Below, piece after piece: positions 38,395 to 46,911 of a DNA stretch of 64,000 nt; position 1 is the first letter of the stretch, and every line of letters starts with the position of its first letter. The DNA lies in assembly GCF_018449635.1 (NCBI RefSeq), contig NZ_JAAVUV010000003.1:434001-498000 (forward strand), read 5' to 3'. Origin of the DNA: Caballeronia sp. dw_276 (GTDB taxonomy: Bacteria; Pseudomonadota; Gammaproteobacteria; Burkholderiales; Burkholderiaceae). The notes beneath the pieces were generated by a model. The model saw only the letters and a program-made list of their open reading frames with translations. It had not been told where the DNA came from and ran no database searches. A program made the position numbers and the translations under genes.

Positions 38395-39003
38395 ATGCTT
38401 TCCACTACCTTCTTGCGCAGTCTGAGGGCCATCGCTTTAGCGGCCACGTCCATGACGATCGTCACGGCGTTTCCATCGAAGGCTTTCGCCGATGGCGACG
38501 ATACCCCGCTCACCAACCTCATCGCGTTGTCGTCGCAACGGCTGGCTTTGGCCGAGCCGGTCGCACGCTGGAAGTGGGCGCGTCACGAATCCATCACCGA
38601 CGAACCCCGCGAAGCCGCGCTGCTCGCACGCATCGACGTCCGCGCGAAGGCTGCCGGGATCGATCCGGCATTCGCGCAAGCTTTCTTTCGCGATCAGATC
38701 GAGGCGAGCAAGGATGTGCAGAACGCCCTCTTCGATAACTGGCGCAAATCCCGACCGCCTGAAGGCACGCCTCCGGATCTCGCGCGCGATACTCGCCCGC
38801 AACTCGACCGCGTAACGGACTCGCTGCTCGGTGCGCTGGCGCGCGTTGAGCCCTTGCGTCACGCCGACGATTGTCCGCTGCGTCTCGCCGACAGCATCGC
38901 ACGATGGAAACACCTGACGCGTTACGACTCGGCACAGAACGCGCCGCTTGCCCGCTCGTTATCGCATGTTTGCGCAGCCGGGGGCCTAGGCGCTGTAGGT
39001 TAG
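38395..39003 (+). CDS. Periplasmic (secreted) chorismate mutase, AroQ gamma type
   Basis: 202 residues with a signal peptide (about residues 1-32, ending near KAFA). The mature helical protein carries chorismate mutase residues in the pattern LVALSSQRLALAEPVARWKW and FFRDQIEASKDVQ, as in exported AroQ proteins of Burkholderia, Pseudomonas and M. tuberculosis. It converts chorismate to prephenate outside the cytoplasm; why bacteria export it is unclear. Its end overlaps the convergent exonuclease gene by 4 bp. Confidence 0.88.
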   Translation: MLSTTFLRSLRAIALAATSMTIVTAFPSKAFADGDDTPLTNLIALSSQRLALAEPVARWKWARHESITDEPREAALLARIDVRAKAAGIDPAFAQAFFRDQIEASKDVQNALFDNWRKSRPPEGTPPDLARDTRPQLDRVTDSLLGALARVEPLRHADDCPLRLADSIARWKHLTRYDSAQNAPLARSLSHVCAAGGLGAVG

Positions 39004-40208
39004 GCGATTTCGCGGTTGACCAGCATCGTGGCGCCGAGCGGCACGATCTTCAATCCCCGCGACAAACGCTCGCTGAGAATCCGGTAAGTCGCCAACTCGA
39101 AGGTCACCGACGCTGCGGATGAACGCAGGCGCGCGGCTTCATCCAGCGATGTGGCCGTGCCGAAGAACTGCCACCCATCGACAACATGCCAGACGCGCGC
39201 GCCCGTCTCGGCGTCCGTTTCTTCAATGGCAATCGCCCCGGAATGCATCCACGGCGCGCCGCGCGGATCATCGCGGCGTATTTTCGATGCGCGGTTGTGC
39301 GCCGGACCAAGCCGCGCGATCGAGCGCCCTTCCTCGAGCATTGCGCCGATCTCGCCGCCGGTCGCGGTCCACTCCACGCGTTTCACCTGTTCGGCGAGCC
39401 GCTGCTCCTTGGCCGAGCGCTTCACGCCCGACAAATGGGCGCGCACCCGCTGGCGCAACCGCACGCTTCGCCCTACATACAGCGGCACGTCGTTTTCGCC
39501 ATAGAACACATACACGCCGCAACCTGCCGGGATGCGCTCAATCGTGTCTTCATCGATATCCCCGGCCAGCCGGAAACGGCGCGTCACCTGTTCTATATGG
39601 CCGCGCAGGGTATCGGCGGAATGCGTGCTGTGGAGGTGTTGCCAGAACTGCCAGAGGAGATCGGCGTCGGCGAGTGCGCGATGGCGCGCGAACGGGACGA
39701 GCGCGTGACGTTCGATCAGCGCATCGAGACCATGCCGGCGTTCGGTCGGGTAGATCGCCCGCGACAGCTGCACGGTGCATAGCACGTCCGGCTGGAACCT
39801 CATGCCCGCGCGCTTGAATTCGCTGCGCAGGAAGCCGTGATCGAAGCGCGCGTTGTGAGCCACGAACAACCTGCCGTCGAGGCGCGCGAGAAGATCCTGG
39901 GCGAGGACGTCGAAGGTTGGCGCGTCGCGCACCATCGAGTCGTTGATTCCGGTGAGTTGCTGAATGAAAAACGGAATGGGCTGCTGCGGATTGACGAGCG
40001 AACTCCACTGCGTCACGCCCGATGGCCCGACTTCGACCACGCCAATTTCAGTAATTCGATGAACACCCAGGCTGCCACCCGTTGTTTCCAGGTCGACGAA
40101 AACCAGCGGCTCGGCGGAAAAGAGATTGGGAAGGTTTGGGAGCAAGGCCGCTGACCGCAAAAAAAGAGATTTAGGCGCAATGCGCACGGCGCGATGAACC
40201 GGTCGCAC
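39000..40208 (-). CDS. DEDDh exonuclease fused to a GIY-YIG endonuclease domain
   Basis: 402 residues, GTG start at 40208; the first ~30 residues are doubtful, and the conserved part begins near LVFVDLETTGG, so the real start may be an internal TTG. Residues about 35-200 are a DnaQ-like 3'-5' exonuclease (VDLETTGG, then VAHNARFDHGF and HRALADADLLW give the DEDDh ligands). Residues about 218-300 are a GIY-YIG domain (GVYVFYGENDVPLYVGRS), related to the UvrC N-terminal half and Cho. Such fusions are thought to act in DNA repair. It lies alone between convergent and divergent genes. Confidence 0.85.
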   Translation of the reverse strand: MRPVHRAVRIAPKSLFLRSAALLPNLPNLFSAEPLVFVDLETTGGSLGVHRITEIGVVEVGPSGVTQWSSLVNPQQPIPFFIQQLTGINDSMVRDAPTFDVLAQDLLARLDGRLFVAHNARFDHGFLRSEFKRAGMRFQPDVLCTVQLSRAIYPTERRHGLDALIERHALVPFARHRALADADLLWQFWQHLHSTHSADTLRGHIEQVTRRFRLAGDIDEDTIERIPAGCGVYVFYGENDVPLYVGRSVRLRQRVRAHLSGVKRSAKEQRLAEQVKRVEWTATGGEIGAMLEEGRSIARLGPAHNRASKIRRDDPRGAPWMHSGAIAIEETDAETGARVWHVVDGWQFFGTATSLDEAARLRSSAASVTFELATYRILSERLSRGLKIVPLGATMLVNREIA

Positions 40209-40210
40209 AT

Positions 40211-40448
40211 TTTAGCCCACGATAAAGAGGTTCCTTAATGTCTGCCAATCTAACTATGGGATCCCGGAGCCGAAAGGAGGTTTCATCGCAAAGTTTGCGG
40301 TTGCAGCCGCAAACGGGCGCACATCGGAATTATTTACTCGGTATGTAACCAGGTTTATCGAATCGTAAGCGTTTACGAGTCTTGTTACCGAAGGAGACGC
40401 TCGGCATCATAAACCTGTACCGCAAACACTTTTTAAGGAGGTCATGCC
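40211..40448 (+). promoter_or_regulatory. Structured leader upstream of a small unknown gene
   Basis: A 238-bp region with a perfect SD-like AAAGGAGG at 40273-40280 not followed by a canonical start codon, then a hairpin with TTTGCGG (40294-40300) and CCGCAAA (40307-40313), and a second hairpin TCGTAA/TTACGA (40363-40378). It ends with a real AAGGAGG before the GTG start at 40449. This looks like a regulated 5' leader, or a small RNA plus promoter. No known riboswitch class is recognised. Confidence 0.4.
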
Positions 40449-40721
40449 GTGGCGACCGAACTCAAAAGCATGTTTTCGTGGATCAGGACCTGGGTAGCGC
40501 CTCAGCCCGCAGTGGAAGCATCGGAAGCACAAACGACGTCCTTACTCGATTTTGATCCAGCGTGGCACGGCGATCATTGGCAAAACCTGTTGTCGTCGCC
40601 AATGGATGCGCGCCGCTATGTAATGGAAGACTGGACGATCGCAATCCCGCCGGTTTTTGACAACAGTGAAGCCGCCGAAACGCGCGAGCACCCGGAAGAG
40701 GAAATGGAGCCGGCTTACTAG
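40449..40721 (+). CDS. Small acidic protein, function unknown
   Basis: 90 residues starting at a GTG with a strong AAGGAGG site 8 bases upstream; an internal ATG (M8) is possible. The composition is acidic, especially the last 20 residues. The N-terminus (KSMFSWIRTW) could be an amphipathic helix, and the middle has tryptophan-rich segments. I recognise no domain. The long structured leader suggests regulation at RNA level. Confidence 0.55.
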   Translation: MATELKSMFSWIRTWVAPQPAVEASEAQTTSLLDFDPAWHGDHWQNLLSSPMDARRYVMEDWTIAIPPVFDNSEAAETREHPEEEMEPAY

Positions 40722-40755
40722 TTTTCGACGTGGCTACTCATTAGATATCACCTGG

Positions 40756-40778
40756 AGCAAATCCCGCATGGATTTGCT
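40756..40778 (+). terminator. Possible terminator after the 90-residue gene
   Basis: AGCAAATCC with GGATTTGCT and a 5-base loop, followed by only a short T-run. It lies 35 bp after the gene. Confidence 0.45.
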
Positions 40779-40784
40779 TTGGGC

Positions 40785-40813
40785 AAAAAAAAGCGCGACT
40801 GGGAAGTCGCGCT
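40785..40813 (-). terminator. Minus-strand Rho-independent terminator
   Basis: AGCGCGACT and AGTCGCGCT form a perfect 9-bp stem with a GGGA loop. On the minus strand the stem is followed by eight T. It therefore ends a leftward transcript, yet no annotated minus-strand gene lies between here and the porin gene. It suggests a minus-strand small RNA or small gene in 40.8-41.3 kb. Confidence 0.7.
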
Positions 40814-40971
40814 GACAAGGTTTGGAGATCTTTTCCGTCAACGAAAAAGTCTGCTTCGGAAAGCAGCAATTTAAGTATAGCCATGCATTACTTGGGAATC
40901 ATCCCCAGTTCTGGCAATCATCTATTGCGGTTCCGTCAACAATCGACATTTCGGATTATTGGCGTTGTATT

Positions 40972-41085
40972 TTAACGATAGAACTTGTAGCAATTGCGCA
41001 ACGACACTTGGTTGACATGTGCCTTGCGTTCTTCCCAATCCCCCGCAAACCCTTTCCAGTAAAGCCTTCGCCGAGTTTTTTCCAT
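40972..41085 (-). CDS. Candidate 37-residue basic peptide
   Basis: A short minus-strand open frame starting MEKTRRRLYWKGFAGDW and ending CYKFYR, with an adjacent ATG at 41088. It is strongly basic. There is no good ribosome site, so translation is doubtful. It is listed because a minus-strand terminator lies downstream. The rest of the region 40722-41287 (566 bp) shows no other gene; the plus-strand open frame across it looks like chance. Confidence 0.25.
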   Translation of the reverse strand: MEKTRRRLYWKGFAGDWEERKAHVNQVSLRNCYKFYR

Positions 41086-41287
41086 CATTGCCGATAGCAG
41101 AATACTTTATTGCGGAAATCGGAATGCCATCGCTGTAACACCGTCTTTACACTTCGTCTGGTCCGGAAACGACTGTGTCAATTCATTGCACATGAAATCA
41201 CCTGACAGCGCCTCTCGCAGCGCGTCGGAGTGAAGGTTTCCTTCAAGCCTGGGTTGTCAGACCCAAACTGCTCTCGGAGTTACAAAG

Positions 41288-42442
41288 ATGAAAAAGACTC
41301 TCATGGTCGCCGCCCTGACGGGCGTATTTGCAACCGCTGCTCACGCACAAAGCAGCGTGACGCTGTACGGTTTGATCGACGCTGGCCTGACGTACACGAA
41401 CAACCAAGGCGGCGAACACAACTTCAAGATGACGAGCGGCTCGGTCAACGGCAGCCGTTGGGGTTTGCGTGGCGCTGAAGACCTCGGTGGCGGCCTGAAG
41501 GCAATCTTCACGTTGGAAAACGGCTTCAGCATTGCTAACGGCACGCTGGGTCAAGGTGGTCGCGAGTTCGGCCGTCAAGCATTCGTTGGTTTGTCGAGCA
41601 CGCAATATGGTGCTGTGACCCTCGGTCGTCAATATGACTCCGTGGTTGACTACCTGGGCCCGTTGGCTCTGACCGGCACGCAGTACGGTGGTACGCAGTT
41701 CGCCCACCCGTTCGACAACGACAACCTCGACAACTCGTTCCGTATCAATAACTCGGTCAAGTACCAGAGCGCGAACTACGCTGGCTTCAAGTTCGGCGCG
41801 CAGTACGGCTTCTCGAACCAGGCTGACGGTTTCGCAAACAACCGTGCTTACAGCGTTGGCGCATCGTATAACTACGGTCCGTTGAACATCGCTGCTGCTT
41901 ACTTGCAACTGAACAACGACACGACCGGCGCTAACGTGAATGCCGCACTGTCGAACACCGGCGGCGCGGTTGCCGGCGACAACACTTTCGTGGCTGGCAC
42001 GCAGCGTACGTTCGGTGCTGGCTTGAACTACGCGTTCGGCCCGGCAACGGTTGGCTTCGTGTTCACGCAATCGAAGTTTGAAGACGCAGTTGGCATTGCT
42101 GGCGGCGCGATCGGCACGACCAATGGCGTGAATACCGGCAACTACATCCGCTTCAACAACTATGAGTTGAACGGCCGTTACGCGCTGACCCCGGCATTGA
42201 GCCTGGCTGGTGAGTACACGTACACCGACGCACGTATCGATGGTCAAAAGCCGTCGTTCCATCAGTTCGCCCTGCAAACGGCTTACTCGCTGTCGAAGCG
42301 CACTGACGTGTACCTGCAAGGTGAGTACGTTCACGCAATCGACCTGGACGGCACGGGCCTTGGCGCTCCGATCACGGGCGTAGGCATGTCGTCGACCCCG
42401 AATCAAGTGTCGGCAACGGTTGGCATTCGTCACCGCTTCTAA
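41288..42442 (+). CDS. Trimeric outer-membrane porin (Burkholderia OmpC-like)
   Basis: 384 residues with a signal peptide ending AHA-QSSVTLYGLIDAG, the usual start of mature Burkholderia porins. It has alternating beta-strand residues throughout, a PEFG-free but typical loop L3 region, and a C-terminal phenylalanine (GIRHRF) needed for outer-membrane assembly. General diffusion of small hydrophilic solutes is the likely role. Codon use is highly biased, as for an abundant protein. A GGAG site precedes the ATG. It ends with a shared terminator. Confidence 0.95.
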   Translation: MKKTLMVAALTGVFATAAHAQSSVTLYGLIDAGLTYTNNQGGEHNFKMTSGSVNGSRWGLRGAEDLGGGLKAIFTLENGFSIANGTLGQGGREFGRQAFVGLSSTQYGAVTLGRQYDSVVDYLGPLALTGTQYGGTQFAHPFDNDNLDNSFRINNSVKYQSANYAGFKFGAQYGFSNQADGFANNRAYSVGASYNYGPLNIAAAYLQLNNDTTGANVNAALSNTGGAVAGDNTFVAGTQRTFGAGLNYAFGPATVGFVFTQSKFEDAVGIAGGAIGTTNGVNTGNYIRFNNYELNGRYALTPALSLAGEYTYTDARIDGQKPSFHQFALQTAYSLSKRTDVYLQGEYVHAIDLDGTGLGAPITGVGMSSTPNQVSATVGIRHRF

Positions 42443-42468
42443 GCTTTGATTCAGGTAGCACCGATGTG

Positions 42469-42496
42469 AAAAAAGCGCCGCTTGCGGCGCTTTTTT
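42469..42496. terminator. Bidirectional terminator between porin and greB
   Basis: AAAAAAGCGCCG and CGGCGCTTTTTT with a CTTG loop, T-run on both strands. It lies 26 bp after the porin stop and 29 bp after the greB stop. Confidence 0.92.
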
Positions 42497-42525
42497 TTCG
42501 TCCCGAGGTTTTGCGTTATTGCTGC

Positions 42526-43086
42526 TCAACCCTTCGGTGGATAGTGAACGTCGAGGATATCGATCTGCTGCACGCCGGCCGGCGTGTGAAGCGTCACCGT
42601 GTCGCCGACCTTTGCCTTGAGCAACGCGCGCGCAACGGGCGATATCCAGCTCACGTGCCCGACGTCCAGATTCACCTCGTCCACACCAACGATCGTCACC
42701 GTCTGCTCTTCGCCATCGTCGCCGGCGTACGAGACCGTTGCACCGAAAAACACCTGATCGACGTTTTCCTGCCGGCTGCTGTCCACGACTTCGGCCAGGT
42801 CCAGCCGCTTCGTCAGAAAACGGATACGCCGGTCGATTTCGCGCAGACGCCGCTTGCCGTAGATGTAATCGCCGTTCTCCGACCGGTCGCCATTCGACGC
42901 CGCCCACGAGAGCAGCTTCACAACATCCGGACGCTCTACATCGAGTAGATGCAGCAGTTCGTCACGCAGACGCTGATGCCCCGCCGGCGTGATGTAGTTT
43001 TTAGTGCCGGGTGGAACGCCGGGCGGCTGTTCAATATCGAGGTCGTCGTCACTTTCATCCGACTCTTTGACAAATGCTTTATTCAT
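42526..43086 (-). CDS. greB: Transcription elongation factor GreB
   Basis: 186 residues. An acidic N-terminal extension precedes the Gre coiled-coil domain with the NGDRSENGDYIYGKRRLREI tip region (acidic residues that place Mg in the polymerase active site), then the C-terminal FKBP-like domain. The KNYITPAG start is the GreB type. It rescues backtracked RNA polymerase by stimulating transcript cleavage. The N-terminal acidic stretch makes it slightly longer than E. coli GreB. It is probably monocistronic. Confidence 0.94.
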   Translation of the reverse strand: MNKAFVKESDESDDDLDIEQPPGVPPGTKNYITPAGHQRLRDELLHLLDVERPDVVKLLSWAASNGDRSENGDYIYGKRRLREIDRRIRFLTKRLDLAEVVDSSRQENVDQVFFGATVSYAGDDGEEQTVTIVGVDEVNLDVGHVSWISPVARALLKAKVGDTVTLHTPAGVQQIDILDVHYPPKG

Positions 43087-43225
43087 GGTGCAAACCGCTC
43101 AAAATGACGTGTAGAAAAGCGAGATCGCTCCCAGGCAAGGTAACACGAAGGAGATCGGCATTACAGAAATCGTGGCATAACTCTTCCTTTTTTGGGAGAG
43201 CTTGGCTATACTCTTGGTCTCGCGT

Positions 43226-43302
43226 GCGGCTGTAGCTCAGATGGATAGAGTACTTGGCTACGAACCAAGGGGTCGTGGGTTCGAATCCTGCCAGCCGCAC
43301 CA
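43226..43302 (+). tRNA. tRNA-Arg (anticodon ACG), first copy
   Basis: 77 nt including CCA, acceptor GCGGCTG pairing with CAGCCGC, anticodon loop CTACGAA giving ACG. A TATACT -10 element lies at 43207-43212. It is identical in the mature region to the second copy at 43392. Confidence 0.96.
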
Positions 43303-43391
43303 CTTCTTCAAAGCGCTTTGTTGTTCGTACATTGCGGGCGTTACACGTAGTAGTTTGTTGTTATCGATTTTTGTATTACCCTGTTGCACAT

Positions 43392-43468
43392 GCGGCTGTA
43401 GCTCAGATGGATAGAGTACTTGGCTACGAACCAAGGGGTCGTGGGTTCGAATCCTGCCAGCCGCACCA
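43392..43468 (+). tRNA. tRNA-Arg (anticodon ACG), second copy
   Basis: 77 nt including CCA, the same sequence as the first copy with an 89-bp spacer, followed by a terminator. The pair is probably one transcript from a tandem duplication. Confidence 0.96.
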
Positions 43469-43476
43469 ATTTGAGA

Positions 43477-43504
43477 AGGGCCTTCCTCGCGGAAGGCCCT
43501 TTTT
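43477..43504 (+). terminator. Terminator of the tRNA-Arg pair
   Basis: AGGGCCTTCC with GGAAGGCCCT, a TCGC loop, then a T-run, 8 bp after the second tRNA. The T-run is short but the stem is perfect. Confidence 0.88.
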
Positions 43505-43535
43505 GTTTGTGCAGCAGTTTTGTGCTGCCCGGGCG

Positions 43536-44027
43536 TTATTGCCGCGCCGTCGATCCAATGTCGCCAATTCGGCCATCAGGCGCAGGAGCATCGTCCACCG
43601 ATGCAACCGCGCTCTGCTCACCCAGCGGCTCCGCGCGTTCACCAAGCAGCATTTGCGAACGGTGCGGGTATTCATCGTCCACGGTTTCGCCGAACGCGTG
43701 CAGCAGAAATGCGCGAAGCAACGCAGTTCTCAGCGACGCACCGCGCCCCTCGACCTCTTCCCCGGCTTTCCCGAATACCGCCGTGCAAACCACTTCGCCA
43801 CGTCCGTGGTCGCTCATTTCCAGCCTGCACGCGCGCTCCAGCACGACCGACGCAGCTTCCCACGACGATGACGGCAAAAACCGCCCATCCCACGCCCGTC
43901 CCCGGTCGTTGCCGCGAATGGCAAGCGTCTGGCCGCCATCGGTGAAATGGATTTCGCGGATGAAGTCATGCAGCCCGCGTGCGACCCAATAGTCGAGCTC
44001 GGCGCCTTCCAGTTCTGATGTTTTCAT
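43536..44027 (-). CDS. DUF2591 (phage NinX-like) protein
   Basis: 163 residues starting MKTSELEGAELDYWVARG, the recognisable opening of DUF2591 phage proteins (lambdoid NinX-like). It has the FLPSSSWEAASVVLER phrase typical of that family in the middle. The last 50 residues are less recognisable. It sits just behind tandem tRNA-Arg genes, a usual integration target, which suggests a phage remnant; no integrase or other phage gene is nearby. Family members also occur as single chromosomal genes. Role unknown. Confidence 0.72.
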   Translation of the reverse strand: MKTSELEGAELDYWVARGLHDFIREIHFTDGGQTLAIRGNDRGRAWDGRFLPSSSWEAASVVLERACRLEMSDHGRGEVVCTAVFGKAGEEVEGRGASLRTALLRAFLLHAFGETVDDEYPHRSQMLLGERAEPLGEQSAVASVDDAPAPDGRIGDIGSTARQ

Positions 44028-44135
44028 AAGTGCCCTCGTTGTACGCAGAATGGGTACAGGGCACGCAGGTCGCGTTCCAGCGGCGGCGGTTGAAACTGCG
44101 CGCCGGCCGCTCCGATAAGGTCGGACGCCGGGACG

Positions 44136-46568
44136 TCAGTAGTCGCCGCGTTCGCGATCGATCCGCATGCCGCCTTCGTTGTTGCGATGATGTGGCTCGT
44201 CACTCGGCCGCTCACGCGCAATGCGCATCACGTCCGGATTGGTCCGGACACGCCGCATCACGTTCGCCAGATGCACGCGGTCGCTGACCTGGATCACAAA
44301 GCGCAATACGGTGGATTCCTGCGTCACGTCCTCGTCCATGGCAATGTGGACGATGTTGGCATCTGCCGACGTAATGTCAGCGGCCACGCGGGCGAATACT
44401 CCCTTCGACGTGCTCACCAGCACCTTGATGGCGACATCGAAAAGACGGCCTGGTTGCGGCGCCCAGGCGACGTCGATCCATCGGCCGGGATCGCGCCTGT
44501 GGATGCGCTGCGCGACGCGGCATTCGGTGGTGTGAATCGCCATACCCAGCCCAATGCCGATATAACCCATGATGTCGTCGCCAGGAATCGGGCGGCAACA
44601 CGCCGACAATTGCACCGACATGCCTTCCGTGCCGGTGATCACGACCGGCGGCGCAGTGTTCGTGGTGAAACTCTCGCGCGGGGAATCGTCGTCGTCCCGG
44701 CCGTTCATCAATACTTCAATGCGCTTGGCCATCACCGCGGCCACACGCCGGCCGAGGCCGATGTCCGCGAAAATTTCCTGGCGGCTCTTGTTGCCGGTCC
44801 ACTGGACCAGCTTCTCCCAGACTTCCGGCGTCACTTCGGAAAGCGCCAGGCCGTAGCCCTTGAGCGATTGATCGACAAGACGTTCGCCCAATTGCACCGA
44901 TTCGTTCAGGCGCATCGTCTTCAGATAATGACGAATCGCCGAACGCGCCTTGCCCGTGCGCACGAAGCCAAGCCACGCGGGATTCGGCTTCGAATACGGC
45001 GCGGTAATCACTTCAACGATGTCGCCGCTCTTCAACTCCGTGCGCAGCGGCAACAATTCGTTGTTGATCTTCACCGCGACGCATTGATTGCCCAGGTCGC
45101 TGTGAATGGAATACGCGAAGTCGAGCGCGGTGGCGCCACGCGGCAACGGCATGATTTTCGACTTGGGCGTGAACACATACACCGCATCCGGGAACAGATC
45201 GATTTTGACGTGTTCGAGGAATTCGCTGGAATCGCCCGCTTCACTTTGAATGTCGAGCAGCGACTTGAGCCACTGATGCGCACGCTTTTGCACATCGTTG
45301 AGATCCGCGCCGCCGTTCTTGTACAGCCAATGAGCAGCCACGCCGGCTTCCGCGATCTCGTGCATCTTGCGCGTACGGATCTGGAATTCGATAGGCGCGC
45401 CAAACGGACCCACGAGCGTGGTGTGCAACGACTGATAACCGTTCACCTTCGGGATCGCGATGTAGTCCTTGAACTTGCCCGGAACCGGCTTGTAGAGCGC
45501 ATGCAACGCGCCAATGCACGTATAGCACTCCAATGCCGTATCCAGCACGACGCGAAATCCGTACACGTCGAGCACTTGCGAAAACGACAATTGCTTGTCG
45601 CGCATCTTCTTGTAGATGCTGAAGATGGTTTTCTCGCGGCCTGTGACGTCGGCTTTGATCTTTGCGTCAGCGATCGTCCGCTGCACCGCTTCCATGATCT
45701 TGCCGACCACTTCACGCCGATTGCCGCGCGCGGCCTTGACGGCGCGCTCGAGCGTGGCGTATCGATGCGGATTGAAGTTTGCGAAACTCAAATCCTGCAA
45801 TTCGCGATACGTATTGTTCAGCCCGAGCCGATGCGCGATGGGCGCGTAAATGTCGATGGTCTCGCGCGCCACGCGACGTCGCTTTTCCGGCGGCACGGCG
45901 CCGAGCGTCCGCATGTTATGCAGCCGGTCTGCGAGCTTCACGAGAATCACGCGGACGTCGCGCGCCATGGCGAGCAGCATCTTGCGGAAGTTTTCCGCCT
46001 GAGCTTCCTCGCGATTACGGAACTCCATTTTGTCGAGCTTCGACAAGCCATCGACAAGTTCTGCAACCTTGGGCCCGAATCGCTCCGCGATTTCGGTTTT
46101 CGTCACGCCCTGATCTTCGATCACGTCATGGAGCAATGCCGCCATGATGGATTGATCGTCGAGTTTCCAGCTCGCGCAGATTTCCGCGACCGCAACAGGG
46201 TGCGTGATGTACGGCTCACCACTTTGACGATACTGCCCGAGATGGGCTTCGTCGCTGAAATGGAAAGCCTGTTTGACCTGCTTGATTTCTTCCGGCGAAA
46301 GATACGCGGCCAGTTCGGTTGTCAGTTTCGCAATGGAAACGACGTCGTGACGGCGCGGTTTTTCCGGCGTGGCGGTCGGCCCGAACAGATGGCGAAACGA
46401 TTGTTCGAGGACCGCGTCGATGTATTTGCGCGCAGCCGACGGGGAATCTCCGTCGTGATCATGATCATGATCATGCGCGTGATTGTCGGCATTCAGCTCA
46501 ACCTGGGCGTCAGTGCCTGGCGCGTCGTGGTGAATATCCACAGAGACGGACGATGGAACAGGATTCAT
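44136..46568 (-). CDS. spoT: Bifunctional (p)ppGpp synthetase/hydrolase SpoT
   Basis: 810 residues. After a histidine/aspartate-rich N-terminal tract (about residues 28-40) come the HD hydrolase domain (ALLHDVIEDQGVT and DRLHNMRTLG), the synthetase domain with YGFRVVLDTALECY, TGS, and C-terminal ACT domains. An intact HD indicates active hydrolase, so SpoT rather than RelA. It controls the stringent alarmone. It follows rpoZ on the same strand (83-bp gap), the usual rpoZ-spoT order. The ACT region is complete. Confidence 0.95.
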   Translation of the reverse strand: MNPVPSSVSVDIHHDAPGTDAQVELNADNHAHDHDHDHDGDSPSAARKYIDAVLEQSFRHLFGPTATPEKPRRHDVVSIAKLTTELAAYLSPEEIKQVKQAFHFSDEAHLGQYRQSGEPYITHPVAVAEICASWKLDDQSIMAALLHDVIEDQGVTKTEIAERFGPKVAELVDGLSKLDKMEFRNREEAQAENFRKMLLAMARDVRVILVKLADRLHNMRTLGAVPPEKRRRVARETIDIYAPIAHRLGLNNTYRELQDLSFANFNPHRYATLERAVKAARGNRREVVGKIMEAVQRTIADAKIKADVTGREKTIFSIYKKMRDKQLSFSQVLDVYGFRVVLDTALECYTCIGALHALYKPVPGKFKDYIAIPKVNGYQSLHTTLVGPFGAPIEFQIRTRKMHEIAEAGVAAHWLYKNGGADLNDVQKRAHQWLKSLLDIQSEAGDSSEFLEHVKIDLFPDAVYVFTPKSKIMPLPRGATALDFAYSIHSDLGNQCVAVKINNELLPLRTELKSGDIVEVITAPYSKPNPAWLGFVRTGKARSAIRHYLKTMRLNESVQLGERLVDQSLKGYGLALSEVTPEVWEKLVQWTGNKSRQEIFADIGLGRRVAAVMAKRIEVLMNGRDDDDSPRESFTTNTAPPVVITGTEGMSVQLSACCRPIPGDDIMGYIGIGLGMAIHTTECRVAQRIHRRDPGRWIDVAWAPQPGRLFDVAIKVLVSTSKGVFARVAADITSADANIVHIAMDEDVTQESTVLRFVIQVSDRVHLANVMRRVRTNPDVMRIARERPSDEPHHRNNEGGMRIDRERGDY

Positions 46569-46651
46569 GGTCGCCTCCGTGGTTAGCTGACGCTTTAGCG
46601 AAGATGCGCGTTAATTCGAAAATTGCCCTGGCCGACAACCCGAGCTTTAAC

Positions 46652-46855
46652 TCAGACCGGGACCTTCTTGAGCATTTCCACACCGACCTGACCCGCCGCG
46701 ATTTCACGCAGCGCTACAACGGTCGGCTTGTCGCGGCTTTCGATCTTCGGCGTATGGCCTTGAGCGAGCTGACGCGCACGGTACGTTGCTGCGAGCGCGA
46801 GCTCGAAGCGATTGGGGATCATTTTCAGACAGTCTTCGACAGTGATGCGGGCCAT
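46652..46855 (-). CDS. rpoZ: RNA polymerase omega subunit
   Basis: 67 residues, [20 protein letters not shown], with the family's ARQL and [14 protein letters not shown] segments. It stabilises beta-prime and senses ppGpp. It lies between gmk and spoT, the common gmk-rpoZ-spoT operon. Confidence 0.96.
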   Translation of the reverse strand: MARITVEDCLKMIPNRFELALAATYRARQLAQGHTPKIESRDKPTVVALREIAAGQVGVEMLKKVPV

Positions 46856-46911
46856 GGTTGATTCCTTCTCGATATGTTCTTCATTCTACCTTATGTGACC
46901 GGAAAGCCCGC

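Noticed and set aside
40822..41097. A 91-codon plus-strand frame upstream of the porin
   Set aside because: No ribosome site, no family resemblance, and a strong minus-strand terminator just to its left.
43226..43468. Long direct repeats that could look like a CRISPR or transposon footprint
   Set aside because: They are two complete tRNA-Arg genes.
43303..44027. A prophage at the tRNA-Arg genes
   Set aside because: Only one phage-type gene and no integrase, repressor or structural gene; a full prophage cannot be supported.
46456..46475. Tandem TGATCA microsatellite as a possible mobile-element footprint
   Set aside because: It is in-frame coding for His/Asp residues within spoT.
44187..46586. 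An 800-codon open frame on the strand opposite spoT
   Set aside because: Long antisense frames arise from the high-GC third-position bias; spoT on the minus strand has full domain structure.
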